From Haematobia irritans (taxonomy: Eukaryota > Arthropoda > Insecta > Diptera > Muscidae), in the NCBI RefSeq assembly GCF_050003625.1, contig NC_134398.1, forward strand, positions 99,861,479 through 99,925,478: a stretch of 64,000 nt of DNA, in the 5' to 3' direction. A model generated the notes under the pieces. It was not told where the DNA came from. It made no database searches and worked only from the letters and a program-made list of their open reading frames with translations. Position 1 is the stretch's first letter. Each line of letters starts with the position of its first letter. This document shows, one piece after another, positions 32,773-44,037 of the stretch. The position numbers and the translations under genes are program-made.

Positions 32773-33642
32773 AGTAACTGGCAAAGTGACCAAAATTTTT
32801 AAAAGAATATGCACGTTTGGAAAAATCTCTTTATTGCTTCCATCGCTGAATTAGGCAGTTTCATTTCGCAGGTTTTGCGCCATTTCATTTACACATGTGT
32901 GTTTGGCTGTTTCGTTGTTGTTGCTATGGCCAAACAAAGCGAGTCATGTTGACAAAAAGAACAACAAACACACATAAAAAGCAGAAATACATTTTCCAAA
33001 AATGAAATTTGTGGTGCGAGGACAAAAATAATTTGTTTTTTTTTCGACCGTCGTTTGACGGGTTTTTCAACTAGTATTCTATGATTTGTGCAAGTTTTAT
33101 AGGTAAGCGTTCTTCAAAATAAAACCTCCAGCTTTTCTTCAACATCTTCGATAAGATTTTTCTATGCAGCTAAAAATATATATTTATTTATATAAAAATA
33201 TTCATTCATTTCGGGGGGGGGTTTGATCCCCCTCATCCACCCCCCCCCCCCCCCTGAATACGGCCTTGGACCCCTATATCCACATATCAAAGAATTTACA
33301 CACTTAGCTGTAGTTATGTCCTGTATGTGGAACGAAAACCCATTCAAAAGAAAAACGTTTTGATATTTCGTTTTGTTTGTATGAGAATACACACATTGAT
33401 TGTCAAAGATGATTATTTTCAATTTTTTGGCCTGAGAATTTATTTAAATTTTAACAAAGTTTTTACTTTTTTATTGACACATATTGCATACGTTCGATTG
33501 CTACTCGACAACAAAATATTAATGTTCTGTTCTTGTATTTCGATCGAAAACCATTCGAAATAAGGCAGTCACTCGGATTCGAATGAATTTGGGATTTTTA
33601 TATTTTTGAAAATTCGTGTCGTTTGTATGAGAACACAAAATC

Positions 33643-34112
33643 AGTTAATATTACTTTTCTATTTCTAACGCCTTTAGAAATATATACGGCTAACTGATCA
33701 CTTTACTACGTAAAACATAAAACCACCCACTACACTCCACCACCCACCCATCTCACAATCCTATTATTCCCATTGCTTTAGCTCCCAATCAACTCTCTCA
33801 TTATCACTCACAATCTTATTCTCCACCATGCCAGCATAACAAAAGCCAACATACAATGCACACACACCCACACGCTACAACAAACCAAACAACAACTCTC
33901 TCGCTCTCATTCTCAAAGTACAACACAACAACGACAACAACGTCAATAATTTTAGAAAAATGCAATTTTCTCCATGAAAAATGCATCAATTTAAAAAATT
34001 AAAACGATTCGCCATATCTACGCAAAATTACCTTTCATTTGATACCAAATTTATCGCATAATACCCCCGCACACGCCCACAATATGTACCCAAAAAAAGT
34101 GTAGCGTGTTAA
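33643..34112 (+). repeat. Direct repeat X2 (~470 bp)
   Basis: Second copy of the block at 30290-30758. It continues to the right into sequence leading to the BEL/Pao gag remnant, which makes an LTR origin conceivable. Confidence 0.65.
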
Positions 34113-34186
34113 TATATAATATAATCCACCACCAAACATCAATCTTCATTCTCTTAAATATATAAAAATTTGAGTATACTCTTAGT

Positions 34187-34989
34187 CAGTGTTGCCAGGT
34201 TGGGGGTTTTCCTCCCAAATTTAGGGGTTTTTTACACGTTTAGGGGGATTTAATAAATGTTATTTGGGGGATTTTTGGGGGTAAAAAATATCTTAGATCT
34301 TATAAAGTGGAGCAATTCTCAACAACATTTGGAACAATTCTGGCATGAATTTTGAGAAAAAAATAAAGGAAGTCAACCCATGTTCCTAAATACAAGCAAG
34401 TATGCAATGGCATTCTTTTTTAAACGCATCTTTTGTAGGGGCATTTTTAATATTTGATACAATTAAAAACTAGGTTAGGTCAGTCCATTGTGATACCACA
34501 CTGGTGAATGTAAAGGGACTTCCTTTTTATAGCCGAGTCCGAACGGCGTCCCACATTGCAGTGCAACCACCTAGAGAAGCTTTGAAACCCTCAGAAATGT
34601 TATCAGCATTACTGAGGAGGGGTAATCCACCGCTGAAAAACTTTTTGGTGTTCGGTCGAAGCAGGAATCGAACCGGAATTTGTGACAAGTGATGTAATGA
34701 TTTTATCTAATGATTTTTATTTACTTCAAAAGAAAATTTTTAGCATAAAAAAAAACTTATTTTGTCTAAAATTTTGTTCCTCAGAAAAAATCTTCTTTCA
34801 GTTTATATATTTGTGTTAAATTTAATTTTTTAAGTGTATCACTACAGGATTTTAATCGAAATTTTGGGCCTCTTTTTGTATTATTTACATACTTAAAATT
34901 TTTGGGGGTTTTTGAAAAAAGTCTAGACCCAATTAGGGGTTTTTTTCTTAAGATTTGGGGGGAAGAATCAAAAATTACCTGCAACACTG
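34187..34989. mobile_element. hAT-type non-autonomous element
   Basis: 803 bp, ends CAGTGTTGCCAGGTTGGGGG and inverted CAGTGTTGCAGG, perfect 8-bp TSD CTCTTAGT (34179-34186 and 34990-34997). G/T-rich subterminal blocks (TTTAGGGG). A truncated SINE is nested at 34472-34680. No transposase ORF. Confidence 0.9.
34472..34680 (-). mobile_element. SINE, internally deleted
   Basis: Same family as 15901-16243. The tail starts at CAGTCCATTGTGATACC, about 40 bp of the body is deleted, and the copy ends inside the tRNA-like head after GGAATCGAACC. Inactive. Confidence 0.8.
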
Positions 34990-35083
34990 CTCTTAGTTGT
35001 CACTGCGTTGAGAGGACCGTAACTTCTCTCTTGAGTCGCCTGCATTAGATCATAACGGAGAGTATATTGTTGTGAAGTTAACT

Positions 35084-35195
35084 ATGGCAGAGTTGGAAGT
35101 ACTGCTGAAGCAGAGGCAATCAGCCAAAGCTAATATTACTCGTATAAAAAATTTGCTCTCTGCGTCGCTCTCTGCAGCAGAATGGTAATGTAGGC
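35084..35195 (+). pseudogene. BEL/Pao gag-like remnant, N-terminal part
   Basis: From ATG 35084 it encodes MAELEVLLKQRQSAKANITR and continues to a TGG TAA stop at about 35183-35188. The pattern (short helical N-terminus, LLKQRQSxKxxITRIKN) matches BEL/Pao gag proteins. It is interrupted by the element at 35204-36429 and resumes at 36438 in the same frame. No protease or pol is found nearby. Confidence 0.55.
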
Positions 35196-35480
35196 TAGTG
35201 GAGTAGAGCTGCAAAACTATTTATAGTCGCACCAATCGATATTTATGATAGTTTCAATAAAAACAGTCGATAGTATCGATACTATCGCAATTTTTGCAAT
35301 AACTAATTATATCCGATTTGAAATGTTTTTCATTAAACAAAAGTAAAAGTTAAACATTTTTCTTGTGCGTTAGAAACTCACATTTTAATGATTTTTGATT
35401 GTTCAAAATGAATAAGCAAGAACAACGAAAAAAGCTACTTCAAGTGCTACTTGCTGAGGTCCATTGAGAACTTGTTGATA

Positions 35481-35655
35481 TTATTTGATTTTAAACAAGT
35501 CCTTCAGACTACGTGGATGCTGGAATGTACAAACAAACATAAGGTCCATGGTTAAGTTAGGTTATTATTTATTATTTGATTTTAAACAAGTCCTTCAGAC
35601 TACGTGGATGCTGGAATGTACAAACAAACATAAGGTCCATGGTTAAGTTAGGTTA
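35481..35655. repeat. 91-bp tandem duplication at SINE tail
   Basis: Two nearly identical copies starting TTATTTGATTTTAAACAAG at 35481 and 35572 (period 91), each ending in GTTAAGTTAGGTTA. The second copy runs into the SINE tail, so the duplicated unit includes the first bases of the SINE 3' end. Confidence 0.75.
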
Positions 35656-35988
35656 GGTGGCAGCCCGATGTATCGGGCTCACTTAGACTATTCAGTCCAT
35701 TGTGATACCACATTGGTGAACTTCTCTCTTATCACTGAGTGCTGCCCGATTCCATGTTAAGCTCAATGACAAGGGACCTCCTTTTTATAGCCGAGTCCGA
35801 ACGGCGTTCCACATTGCAGTGAAACCACTTAGAGAAGCTTTGAAACACTCAGAAATATCACCAGCATTACTGAGGTGGGATAATCCACCGCTGAAAAAAT
35901 TTTTGGTGTTCGGTCGAAGCAGGAATCGAACCCACGACCTTGTGTATGCAAGACGGGCATGCAAATCCATTGCACCACGGTGGCTCCC
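35641..35988 (-). mobile_element. tRNA-derived SINE, near full length
   Basis: Collinear with 15901-16243 from the LINE-like tail to the tRNA-like head (TGGCTCCC end at 35988). The B box is read from CGAATCGAAC-type sequence on the plus strand near 35926-35936. Only scattered substitutions between the two copies. Confidence 0.88.
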
Positions 35989-36437
35989 GTGATTTTATCA
36001 CCAACATTCCCATCAAAGTCATTGCATAATTTGTCACAATGGACGGAATAGTCTTAATGAGTCTGAAATAGATCGGGCTGCAACTTAAACTTACGGTCTA
36101 AATTTATTTTTTTTTAATATGTGTTAAATTGAGTTTTCTTGTTTTTATTGTATGGAAAAAACTATTTGCTACAAAATAAAAGGAGAGGCAATTCAGAAAT
36201 AATTCTTTAGACATTACAATATATCATAATTTTTCATTTTTGGGTTATTGTTACCTACATTGGTACATGGGTAGGCCGGTATTTTTTAGTGATCTGGGCT
36301 TCTTCGACAGTATGTTATCGCTATCGGAAAATAAATATATTTATTTATTTAATTTTTATGGTACTATAGATATATCTATAGTACCATAAAAATTAAACTA
36401 TCGATACTATGGGTAGTTTTGCAGCTCTACAGTGGAG

Positions 36438-36554
36438 GCATATTTTAAGCAAATATTGACCGTTCAAAACGAAATAGAGGATAATAACCCAAAAGATAGT
36501 GAAAGGGCAGATCTTGAAGATTTGTGTATAAAAACAAAAACGAAAATTATTTTT
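36438..36554 (+). pseudogene. BEL/Pao gag-like remnant, second part
   Basis: Encodes AYFKQILTVQNEIED, then DSERADLEDLCIKTKTKI, continuing the frame left at 35195. Cut at its 3' side by the LINE tail insertion at 36565. Confidence 0.55.
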
Positions 36555-36564
36555 AGCACCATTA

Positions 36565-36708
36565 GGTTAGGTTAAAGTGGCAGCCCGATTAAGATTCAGG
36601 CTCACGTAGACTATTCAGTCCATTGTGATACCACATTAACTAAAGTACCTATTACATATGGGCACTTCTAATATTAACCGCTGAACCTTCTCGATTATTT
36701 TTTTTTTG
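36565..36708 (-). mobile_element. Very short RNase-H LINE insertion (3' tail only)
   Basis: 144 bp of LINE 3' UTR and tail, bounded by a perfect 10-bp TSD AGCACCATTA (36555-36564 and 36709-36718). Shows that the GGTTAGG-type end is the true 3' terminus. Confidence 0.9.
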
Positions 36709-36718
36709 AGCACCATTA

Positions 36719-37146
36719 CATTTTCCAAACCTACTTTAACTATTTTTCTTTGTAAATAAGGGAATTCAAATCCAATTTTAGTAGATTTTGGGTCCAATTT
36801 GAATGGTGTATAATTTAGCGTAAGAAGAGAGAAATATACAAAATAATTTCATTATTTTTTGGTATTTTTGTTTAGATAAAATAAACTATGAAATGAAATA
36901 ATTTAATTAAAAATGTTCAAGTACTTTCCAAAGTGCATTCTCCTATTTGGATATGGTACCAAGTAGTACTAGATTCCTTGTCCGACATACATAGTCGTGG
37001 GTTCTAACCCAGGTTCTAACGGCATCCCAATTGTTTAAAAGAAGGTTGCTCCTCCTAATTTATAATCATCATGTTTCTTTAAACCGACATTCCCATTGAC
37101 TGGTAGACTAAGTAAACCTTTATAAACAATGGGTCATTGTACCTTA
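36719..37146. other. No gene seen
   Basis: AT-rich continuation of the retroelement remnant or intron. No supported feature. Confidence 0.4.
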
Positions 37147-37641
37147 CATAGAAAAAAATTTCAGTAGTTAAACTAACGCTAAATTTAACTTATTTTTATT
37201 GGAAAAAATTTATTTGCTTGTAGTTAAATTTTATTATTTTTATTGAAATTTTCCACAACTTAATGAAATCTTACTTTTTTTCTCAAAAATTGTATGAACT
37301 AAACGTGAGTATAAAGTTCAATGACCGTACACATAAGTTCAATATGAAATAAAGTAAAAGACAATTTTCGAACGATTCCCAAAAATAGTAAGAATAAACT
37401 ACTGTATGGTTAAAATGGTCATGATTTGGCGCCAATGATTTTCTTCTTTACTTTTAGTTAATTTTTTCTTCTATCAGATTATGTAATTTCGTGAACTGTA
37501 GTTAAAAAGTACAACAGGGCATTAAAATTTCCTTGTTTTAACAACGCTTTGTGGAAATCTCAAAATGTGGAGTAAAATTTAGTTCAATTTTCGTGCAAGA
37601 TAGTTCATTCTTCCTATAAAACAGTTCACTTTTTTTCGGTG
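37147..37641. mobile_element. 495-bp MITE with TA duplication
   Basis: Ends CATAGAAAAAAATTTCAG and, inverted, CACCGAAAAAAAGTGAACTG. TA on both sides (37145-37146 and 37642-37643). A fragment in opposite orientation lies at 45605-45945. No ORF. Confidence 0.75.
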
Positions 37642-38650
37642 TATATACCTACTTTTGCAATTGCGTTCCAAGTTGATTATTGCCTCGGCAGGATTACATT
37701 TACCACCGTCAGAAAATTTTGCAATATGCTCGTGATTGTCAGACAAGTTCAAGACACGAACTTGTATCAGTCTCCTCATTTGTTCTTTCCATTTGTGTAT
37801 GATAGGTGTATCCTCGCCGTATCCCACGTTGACCGTTATTTCGTATCGCAGCATGCCATAATACGATGCTTCACATCTAGGTTGAGTCCAAAAGCTATCA
37901 TGAAATGTGCAGCAATTATTACTTCATCTACTATATTGACCACAATGAACTCATAATTAATTATGAACTCCAATTGGTGGTGTAACCCTTCTCTTTACTA
38001 TATCGGATCTAATGATAGACTAAGATGCATCAGACTGCAGCATCAAAGTACGTTTGTCGCCATTAATAACACTCGCAATACTTAAATTGTTATTTTTCTG
38101 TTGTACTATTGCTATGTATATTGTGAAGCCCCCAGCTCGATTTAGTTTAGAACTTCATCCTTGATTTATTTGCTGTTTCATTTCTTGCATTATCTGCTTC
38201 ATTGATTCAATAACGGTTTTTATATGTCAATCTCGGTCTGCACTTTGCATACCTTGCGAATGTAACGTTTTGTTGCATATTTTATATCTGGATCACGAAT
38301 GTCTTTTAAAAAGGTCGTATTCTAAATGCGGTCCATAAGAGAATAGCTCTCTTCTAGGTATGTCAAAAGCTTAAGTAAGTCATCGGCAACAGTTCGTTTG
38401 GTCGTTATTGCTGATTGTCGTTGACAATTTGTTAATACGACGTCCGTGACTGTTTATTTGTTTGGAGTTGATGATTCGTGTTCATTAATTCGATTCGTGG
38501 ATGAGCCATTCTTGACTGTTCAATGATGATGATTCTGGTACAGTGGTTCATGTTTGTCGGTTTAGAGGGTTTGGTTTCATTAATTCCGAGTTCGATTTAG
38601 CTGGAACGGCACGGTTAGTCGTTTCACCTGCATCCTCAAAAATATCGCTT
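37642..38650 (-). pseudogene. LTR-retroelement gag/protease-like remnant
   Basis: The minus strand yields, in shifting frames, LLKLLTYLEESYSLMDR, IRDPDIKYATKRYIRKV, then RTLMLQSDAS and SIIRSDIVKRR (an aspartyl-protease-like D-A-S/IIR region). After that come AAHFMIAFGLNLDVKHRIMA and GYGEDTPIIHKW, resembling the end of a retroviral-type protease and its linker. There are many stops. The clade was not determined (gypsy-like is a guess). Its 3' side is cut by the MITE at 37641. Confidence 0.45.
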
Positions 38651-38749
38651 CGGTAATATATTCTATAAACATATTTTGCATATATATTTTCAGGATTTGT
38701 TCAAACAAAATATTCCTGTTATTGCTCAAACATGTTATGTTTCACCTTA

Positions 38750-39382
<633 letters not shown>

Positions 39383-39935
39383 CCCAGCAAAAAAAGCGTC
39401 GCCAAAAAAGTAATGAAAATGTTCTTTTTGGATCCGGAAGTGGTGCAAAATTAACGCAGAAGCGATGCATTTAACATGGGACGGAAGTCCTCCATTTCAA
39501 CAGCCATTGCACTGAACTTGCATCACTTCTTCAGATGTGATCCGAATTCAATATTTTGGATGTAAATTAAAAAATTCTGTGATAATTTGTCAAATAAATA
39601 ATTTTTATAATTTTTTAATGGATTCTAACGCTTGTTAGAAACGTTTGACCTCAAATATTTTCAAAAATTCACAATTTTTTCAGATTGGATTTAGCATTTT
39701 TCCGACAAAATTTAAATAATTTGCACCATTTTATGAATGCTTACTCTGTTTTTAACCTATTTGAAACAAAAATAGTTAAAATTATCCATTAAAAGTATGA
39801 AAAAACCAAGTTATAAAAAATTGAATTAAAAGAACTTCCTGGGTAGTTAAAATAAAGATCATCATTGGGAGTGCATCTTCTAGAAGTGCTTTTAAAGTTG
39901 TACCTTTGGAAGAACTTCCAAATTTTTTTGCTGGG
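39383..39935. mobile_element. CCCAGCAAAAA MITE, complete
   Basis: 553 bp with inverted CCCAGCAAAAAAA ends. Repeated blocks CTTTGGAAGAACTTCC and GATCCGGAAGTGG inside. Three other copies: 9602-10070, 47010-47318 and 57032-57543. No clear TSD and no ORF. Confidence 0.78.
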
Positions 39936-40065
39936 AAGTGAAAAGCTAATCCAATCAAGACAAATTAAAATGAATGGGCAAGGTAATAAGTACATTTTGT
40001 AAATCGTGAAATATACAGGTCTAATACAATTTTTGGTTAAAATTAAATACAATTTTGTTACATTA

Positions 40066-40224
40066 TCAATAACTAGTGTATCCGCTTTTATTTTGAATAA
40101 AGTTTTGTACTCGTTTTGACATATTGCTAACAAGCTTCCGACAGGTTTCATTTGAGTTTTCATACCATGTTTTCTGCACATAATTCCGAAGTTGTTGTTT
40201 ATTTTCACATGTTTCATTCCCAAT
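40066..40224 (-). pseudogene. Tc1-like transposase C-terminus
   Basis: Minus strand encodes QLRNYVQKTWYENSNETCRK and VQNFIQNKSGYTSY then stop: the conserved C-terminal block of Tc1 transposases (the IQ...W and GGxTxY region). It continues from the fragment at 41460-41712. The two are split by an insertion flanked by ATTCCCAAT. Confidence 0.75.
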
Positions 40225-41459
40225 GATTTCGAAAACCATAATCGTAGAAAGATAATCTTAAGAATAATTGATACAGTGATTGATAAGTTATGGCTGAGCA
40301 TAGCGGAATATAAAACAAAAACATTGAAAGGCGTTTTTTATGATGTCTTTGTTTAAACAGCATGACAATTGTGATGTGATAAATAAAAAGAGTCATCCAC
40401 AAGACATGTATTTTCTGAAGATGAGTCAAGTGTTAAAAAGTGAATGAAATGCATGAAGTAATGCTTTAAATTCTAAACGTGTATATCTTTTTTATTTAAT
40501 TCAAGTTCGCCATGTTTTTTTTTTATTTTGCCAACCCAATGTATTATGGATTGTTTATGCAAATTAAAAAAACCAGTTCATTGTGAGATTTATCGATAGT
40601 AACGATAGCAGCTTAAAATACTTGGCAAAAAATAAGGACAAAACAGCAAAAATTTTATTCTTTATATGTAAAAATAGGAAATGCGGTATTTTTATAACAC
40701 AGATATTCATCAGCAATTTTAATTTCACTGTGTTCCACCAAAAATGGTAGATTTTTGATAAAATTTTCTATAGAAATAACATTTTGACAAAATTTTCTAT
40801 AGAAATAAGATTTCAACAAATATCAATAAGGTTTTGACAAAATTTTCTATATAATTAACTGGAATTGAATTGAACTGGAATTTGTTGGTATGCCCCTAGC
40901 TACCTGCAAGCTCATGCTGCTTGAGAAGGCTGTTGTGATGGCAAATGTTCGATGGGAGAATTGCAAGGGTTGTAACGACACCAAGCAAATATGGCCCCAT
41001 TTCAACTTAAACCGTACACTAGATATGCTAATGTTCTCGAGACGTCAGATATCACTCCTGATATCTGCTATAACGGGTCGCTGCCTGATAGGCGACTTTG
41101 CAAAAACTATTGGTGCCAAGTATAATGACTATTGTATGAGCTGTCATGATGCGGAGGAAAAAGAATAAATTAAACACCTCTTATGTGAGTGTCCTGCATT
41201 TTGTGTAAAGCGCAAGCAACTTTTAGGAGCATATAGCTTCAGATTACTGGCGGATCTGGAAAACGTTAACTTAAGCAGTCTGCTAATGTTTTTGGAACAA
41301 TCTGGTTGGTTCAACAAAGAAAAATAATCAAGAAGGTTCAGCGGTTAAAACTAGAAGTGCCCATATGTAATAGGTACTTTTAGTTAATGTGGTATCACAA
41401 TGGACTGAATAGTCTAAGTGAGCCTGAATCTTAATCGGACTGCCACTTTAACCTAACCT
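40225..41459 (+). mobile_element. Insertion with RNase-H LINE 3' end
   Basis: Flanked by a 9-bp duplication ATTCCCAAT (40216-40224 and 41460-41468). The right part (40876-41459) is the LINE: coding from ELEFVGMPLATCKL, then 3' UTR and CACTTTAACCTAACC tail. The left ~650 bp show no match to the other LINE copies and end in a TTTTCTATAGAAATAAC array (40745-40850), so an extra piece was either carried along or inserted. Confidence 0.7.
40876..41325 (+). pseudogene. LINE ORF2 C-terminus, near intact
   Basis: Parallel to the 63430-63999 frame: GMPLATCKLMLLEKA, RTLDMLMFSRRQISLLISAI, then a CxxCH...H....C knuckle region (YCMSCHDAEEKE). A TAA replaces a serine codon at 41166-41168. After it the frame continues as KHLLCECPAF to FNKEK. 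Lacks the RNase H core. Confidence 0.85.
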
Positions 41460-41712
41460 ATTCCCAATTATGTGTTCTATCTATCCCCAAAGTTTTCAAT
41501 GTGATTAAGATCTGGTAAATGAGTAGGCCAATATAGAAGGGTTATGTATGTCATTGCCTTGGAACCAATCTTTAACAAAGACAGAAGTGTGTTTCGAATC
41601 GTTGTCTTGTTGAAACACCCACGTCAAAGACATGTTTTCTTCTGCGTACGGCAGCATTGTGTTCTCTAATATATTTCTATATCCAAACATAAAAAAGCAG
41701 ACTCATACTATT
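41460..41712 (-). pseudogene. Tc1-like transposase fragment
   Basis: Minus strand: LPYAEENMSLTWVFQQDNDS and KHTSVFVKDWF with the second catalytic D in QQDN, then in another frame WPTHLPDLNHIEN carrying the family's final glutamate. Frameshifted and truncated at 41712, where another MITE begins. Confidence 0.82.
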
Positions 41713-41721
41713 ATGTTCCCG

Positions 41722-43135
41722 CACTATTAGAAAAAATTGTTTTCAGATGTTCCGATTTAAACAAAATGTGTTTCGTGCACAAATTTTTTAACAACAATAT
41801 ATTTAAGTGCAAAAATGTAATGTTCCTAAACTAGTATAAAATGTTTGGGACACATATGTTAGAATATATTATGTTTGGGACAATGTTTCATAAAAATAAT
41901 ATGTGTGAATGTAAACATATATAAACTTAAAAATTTAGAGTAAACGTGTATATGTTGTGATATTTTTTATTCAGAGAGCGACAGAGAGAGAAAAAAAATC
42001 ACGAAAATTTTTCCAATTAAAATCTTAATTGAGTTTTAAAAAGTATTCAATTAAAAATTTAATTGATTCAATAAATTTCTTTAACTGAAACAAAAATCAA
42101 TCACAAAAATTAATAGTATCAATTAATTTTTTAATTGGATCAATTAATTTTTTAATTGACTTTCAATTAATTGTTTAATTGATACTATCATTTCTGTGAA
42201 ATAAATTTCTTTAACTGAAACAAAAATCAATCACAAAAATTAATAGTATCAATTAATTTTTTAATTGGATCAATTAATTTTTTAATTGACTTTCAATTAA
42301 TTGTTTAATTGATACTATCATTTCTGTGATTGAAGACATTTCAATTAAAATTCAATTAATCATCTCAGTTAAAGATCAATTAATTTCGTGATTGAAGACA
42401 ATGTGTGGACATTTGGTTTATTTATCATTATGCCATTATGGGCACAATGTTTTTCTTGGTTCGTCAAAAGAAATCGGAACGTACGACGAGTAAGTCCAAA
42501 TATTTAGGAAGAAAGGCCATAAAAAAAAAACTTTTTTGGCAATTTGTATTATAACTTGGTGGCGAATGATCCATAGCAACAATTGAAAATATTTATTTTC
42601 TTAAAAATGAATTATTAAAGAAAACAAAACGTTAAAACATTTTAGAGCGATAATGCCAACTTAATACCGGCCTGAAAGGTAAAAATGAAATTAAGTACAA
42701 AATTATTCTAAATACAAAATATTTTAAATGCATTTAAAATGGTTTTAAATGCTAGTCAAAAAAGTTAACGGTTATATTGTAAAATTATTATATGTTCATA
42801 CTCGACTTTCTTCTTGTTTTAGCGTTTTTGAATTTCTTCGAAAACTTTTATACGAAATTTTTTTGTTTGTTTCAAAATTGTTATTTTTGAAATAAAAAGC
42901 TCAGTCCATTTCGTTTATATCAAACACTGTTTTTTCTGACTGTAAATCTTTAATAACTTACAAACTGTATGGTATTTGGTTCGATTCTCCGTCCAGGCGA
43001 AAGGTAAAATTTAACTAACTTGTAAAATTGAGTAATTTCTTCAGCATTGTTTGTATTACAGAAAAAGGTGCTAAGAAATAAAACATCTCGTGGAAGTGAG
43101 AAAGATGTGAGGGAATGTGCAATTAGACAGAAATA

Positions 43136-43136
<1 letters not shown>
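41722..43136 (-). mobile_element. tRNA-bearing MITE, reverse copy
   Basis: Right end CACTATTAGAAAAAATTG at 41722 matches the inverted right end of 59676-61448. The rest is collinear up to tRNA-like body 1 (B box GGTTCGATTCT near 42976) and the CACCTTTTTCTG-type block. A block of AATTAA-rich repeats (41980-42400) is inserted. The other half is lost at the TA microsatellite. Confidence 0.72.
41980..42400. repeat. CAATTAA-rich MITE block with 131-bp duplication
   Basis: Dense TTAATTGA/TCAATTAA motifs. 42069-42199 and 42200-42330 appear identical copies (period 131), starting AATAAATTTCTTTAACTG. Related blocks at 46029-46563 and at both ends of 47975-50061. Confidence 0.75.
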
Positions 43137-43231
<95 letters not shown>

Positions 43232-43248
43232 TGGATATGCGGAAGCTC

Positions 43249-43305
<57 letters not shown>
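43137..43305. repeat. (TA)n tracts around a copied mariner segment
   Basis: (TA)n at about 43137-43226 and 43253-43305, separated by AATATTTGGATATGCGGAAG and CTCTGTGCA, a 29-bp mariner piece that recurs directly after the second tract at 43305-43334. Confidence 0.9.
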
Positions 43306-43311
<6 letters not shown>

Positions 43312-43646
43312 TGGATATGCGGAAGCTCTGTGCAAAATGGGTGCCGCGCGAGCTCACATTTGACCAAAAACAACAACGTGTTGATGATTCTGAGCGGCGT
43401 TTGCAGCTGTTAACTCCTAATACACCCACGGAAAAAATTTGGCTGCAATTAAGAGGTGATCGCCGAAACTGAGGCCTATTTTGAGTCAAAACCGAAGGAG
43501 TACTACCAAAATGGTATCAAACAATTGGAAGGTCGTTATAATCGTTGTATCGCTCTTGAAGGGAACTATGTTGTATAATAAAAATTAATTTTGACAAAAA
43601 ATGTGTTTTTCTTTGTTAGGCCGGGGACTCAGCCAACCTGTTACAT
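43306..43646 (+). mobile_element. Mariner, internally deleted (family of 3884-4990)
   Basis: Starts in the transposase at [15 protein letters not shown], runs to about TPNTP, then jumps to the C-terminal part ([20 protein letters not shown]) and the 3' end with GGCCGGGGACTCAGCCAACC. The catalytic core is deleted. Only one TIR is present. Confidence 0.82.
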
Positions 43647-44037
43647 CTACTTGAGAACTTGAGAATACTATAATAACATAAAGGCCGGTTCTATGTTCGG
43701 TTTCTGCAGCGAAATTCCTTACAAAAACATAAAATTTGAAATACGAAATTTTTTCCATTTGTGGTACTCGTTTTTTTTCGAGTAGAAAAACTGACGTAAA
43801 TCGCGTTAGTTTAGTTATCATAACATGGCGCCATTTGCAATGTGAATTAAGAAATAACTTATTTATTCAACTGATTTGCGTGTCTTTATAATACAAACGG
43901 GGATCGCATTATTATTTAATAATTTAATCAGATCGATTGATAAAACAAAATATAGCATGAAGTGTTATTTTCGTAATAAAATAGCAAACGCCATCTAGGC
44001 GCTCCCTACTATGTGGTAGAATATAAACAATGTATAT
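43647..44037. other. No gene seen
   Basis: Includes AAGGCCGGTTCTATGTTCGG at 43682, which resembles the end of the next element. Otherwise unique. Confidence 0.4.

Larger units (their letters stand above)
30852..33268 (-). mobile_element. hAT element, CAAGGCCGTAGCC family, copy 2
   Basis: Same ends as 22579-24199. TSD GACCCCTA at 30844-30851 and 33269-33276, 8 of 8. It is inserted in Helitron copy 2. It carries the same smaller hAT (32151-32772) at the same site, plus a DINE-like element (30965-32010) not in copy 1. Confidence 0.9.
30759..33642 (-). mobile_element. Helitron copy 2, split by a hAT
   Basis: 3' terminus CTAG at 30759-30762 with the same hairpin (30771-30789) as at 27912. Internal sequence is collinear with 27931-28360 and resumes at 33277 after the hAT. 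Its upstream boundary coincides with direct repeat X2. Confidence 0.7.
35204..36429. mobile_element. hAT-like element in the gag remnant
   Basis: Inverted ends TAGAGCTGCAAAACTA at 35204 and 36429. 8-bp duplication TAGTGGAG/CAGTGGAG (35196-35203 and 36430-36437), 7 of 8. Contains ATCGATA-rich subterminal palindromes (near 36350-36400) and a SINE. No ORF. Confidence 0.75.

Noticed and set aside
39789..40301. 170-codon minus-strand ORF as a novel gene
   Set aside because: It overlaps the Tc1 C-terminal remnant in a shifted frame and a MITE end; it is an antisense or out-of-frame by-product.
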